DNA of 6,446 nucleotides from an uncultured Eubacteriales bacterium (lineage in GTDB: Bacteria > Bacillota > Clostridia > Oscillospirales > Oscillospiraceae), in contig USPI01000084.1 of assembly GCA_900556535.1 (NCBI GenBank), positions 1 through 6,446 on the forward strand. Reading direction: 5' to 3'. Below the pieces are notes generated by a model. That model did no database searches. It was not told where the DNA came from and was given only the letters and a program-made list of their open reading frames with translations. The translations under genes and the position numbers were made by a program. Positions 5,775 through 6,446 of the stretch are shown in pieces. How positions within the stretch are numbered: the first letter of the stretch is position 1; each line of letters opens with the position of its first letter.

Positions 5775-5958
5775 GATATGGAAGGCCGTTTCGACGGTTG
5801 CGACCGTCGCGCTCGTGCTCGGCGTGCTGTGCATTCTCGCCGGCGTCGTGACGGGGGCGGATATGCAGCGCATAAAGGACATTTTCTATGCGGCGTTTGA
5901 GATAGAAAATCTCGTCGACGCATTCAGAGCGGTCATCGGCATCGCTCCGCTTCACTGA
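5767..5958 (+). CDS. Small single-pass membrane protein, function unknown
   Basis: A 63-residue protein I do not recognise. Residues 1-7 are a short positive N-terminus (MSKIWKA). Residues 8-29 form one hydrophobic helix. The remaining 34 residues (GADMQRIKDIFYAAFEIENL onward) are likely amphipathic. The cysteine at 22 is preceded by VL rather than a small residue, so it is not a good lipobox. The gene overlaps the HAAS-like gene by 8 nt, has a near-perfect ribosome binding site, and ends 10 nt before a terminator stem. It therefore looks like a genuine last gene of a two-gene operon rather than a random frame. In many Firmicutes a DUF1700 gene is followed by a longer DUF4097-type protein with an N-terminal membrane helix. 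This could be a reduced counterpart, or an unrelated partner of the HAAS-like protein; both are inference. Confidence 0.8.
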   Translation: MSKIWKAVSTVATVALVLGVLCILAGVVTGADMQRIKDIFYAAFEIENLVDAFRAVIGIAPLH

Positions 5959-5968
5959 ATATAAGCTT

Positions 5969-6002
5969 GCAGGGACAGCTTTTCGGCTGTCCTTGCGTTT
6001 TT
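5969..6002 (+). terminator. Rho-independent terminator of the HAAS-like operon
   Basis: An 11-bp stem (5969-5979 with 5986-5996, one G-U pair), loop TTTTCG, followed by GTTTTT (5997-6002). It starts just after the 63-residue gene and separates that operon from prs. Confidence 0.92.
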
Positions 6003-6026
6003 ATACAGAAAGCGTCCGCGGCATAT

Positions 6027-6044
6027 GGGTAAAATTATATACCC
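6027..6044. repeat. Short inverted repeat upstream of the prs promoter
   Basis: GGGTA (6027-6031) and TACCC (6040-6044) flank an 8-nt AT-rich centre, just upstream of the prs -35 region. Its place suits an operator, but the arms are only 5 bp and may be chance. Confidence 0.25.
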
Positions 6045-6051
6045 TTCCCCC

Positions 6052-6080
6052 TTTTCAACACGCGGTGCTTCTGATATAAT
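6052..6080 (+). promoter_or_regulatory. Extended -10 promoter of prs
   Basis: A perfect TATAAT (6075-6080) is preceded by TG at 6072-6073 (extended -10). The -35 is weak, TTTTCA (6052-6057), with a 17-nt spacer. Transcription should begin near 6087, giving a leader of about 50 nt. Confidence 0.8.
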
Positions 6081-6137
6081 GCAATGGATAAATACTGGGT
6101 CACTATCGGCAAATAAAGACAGAGAGGACGATTTAAA

Positions 6138-6446
6138 ATGATTTCCCACGGCAAAGAGATCAAGGTATTCTCCGGCAACTCCAATCCCAAGCTCGCAAAT
6201 CAGATCTGCAACCAGCTTTTCAAGAACCTCGGCGACTGCACATGCTCGAACTTCGCTGACGGCGAGTGCTCCATATCCGTCCACGAGCCCGTGCGCGGCG
6301 CAGATGTTTTCATCGTTCAGTCGACCTGCAAGCCCGTTAACGATAACCTCATGGAGCTGCTCGTCATGATAGACGCGATGCGCAGAGCATCCGCAGGCAG
6401 AATAACCGCTGTTATCCCGTATTTCGGCTACGCCCGCCAGGACCGT
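6138..6446 (+). CDS. prs: Ribose-phosphate pyrophosphokinase (PRPP synthetase), 5' part
   Basis: Makes 5-phosphoribosyl-1-pyrophosphate from ribose 5-phosphate and ATP, feeding purine, pyrimidine, histidine, tryptophan and NAD synthesis in the cytoplasm. The window holds the first 103 codons and ends in frame inside the gene; class I enzymes are about 310-320 residues, so about two thirds is missing. Diagnostic segments include [11 protein letters not shown] (10-20), FADGE (39-43), [20 protein letters not shown] (52-71), [32 protein letters not shown] (72-103). The latter reaches the start of the ATP-binding region; the PRPP-binding loop lies beyond the edge. The ATG is preceded by GAGAGGA (6122-6128) with a 9-nt gap. 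It has its own promoter and is separated from the previous operon by a terminator. Identification is secure. Confidence 0.97.
   Translation, partial: MISHGKEIKVFSGNSNPKLANQICNQLFKNLGDCTCSNFADGECSISVHEPVRGADVFIVQSTCKPVNDNLMELLVMIDAMRRASAGRITAVIPYFGYARQDR

Noticed and set aside
4845..5923. Long - strand frames opposite the glutamate-rich region, one rich in serine/alanine and one in leucine/glycine/arginine
   Set aside because: They are by-products of GAG/GAA and GCC repeats read on the other strand. The + strand gene has a promoter, ribosome binding site and terminator; these do not.

Overview
The window looks like chromosomal DNA from a moderately GC-rich member of the Clostridia, probably an Oscillospiraceae/Ruminococcaceae-type gut Firmicute. 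This is inferred from strong AGGAGG-type ribosome binding sites, an ECF sigma factor paired with an RsgI-like/PepSY anti-sigma protein, a HAAS/DUF1700-type membrane protein, and a short archaeal-type prolyl-tRNA synthetase. Nothing points to a phage, plasmid, insertion sequence or CRISPR array.

Layout. (1) At 25-828 (+) is dapF, diaminopimelate epimerase, for lysine and peptidoglycan precursors. (2) At 905-1465 and 1467-2684 (+) is a tightly coupled pair: an ECF sigma factor and a single-pass membrane anti-sigma protein. The latter has an RsgI-type extracytoplasmic domain with an Asn-Pro motif and two tandem PepSY domains. (3) At 2685-3028 is a 344-bp gene-free stretch between convergent genes. 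It holds several hairpins, a strong bidirectional terminator, and an 11-nt segment in one hairpin loop that exactly complements the terminator apex. (4) At 3029-4465 (-) is proS. (5) At 4466-4628 is a divergent promoter region with near-consensus sigma-A promoters facing both ways. (6) At 4629-5774 and 5767-5958 (+) is a two-gene unit: a HAAS/DUF1700-like membrane protein with a very long glutamate-rich insert, then an overlapping 63-residue membrane protein, closed by a terminator. (7) From 6138 to the window end (+) is the start of prs, PRPP synthetase, with its own extended -10 promoter.

How they work together. dapF, proS and prs are housekeeping genes with recognisable conserved motifs. 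The less ordinary content is two putative envelope-sensing modules. In the first, the anti-sigma protein should hold the ECF sigma factor at the membrane until an outside event, perhaps sensed by the PepSY domains, releases it. In the second, an N-terminal cytoplasmic HAAS-like helical domain is joined through an acidic tether to a multi-pass membrane domain and is co-translated with a mini membrane protein. No PadR-type regulator, the usual partner of HAAS proteins, is present in the window. The functions of these two modules and of the structured intergenic region are inferred from sequence features only.
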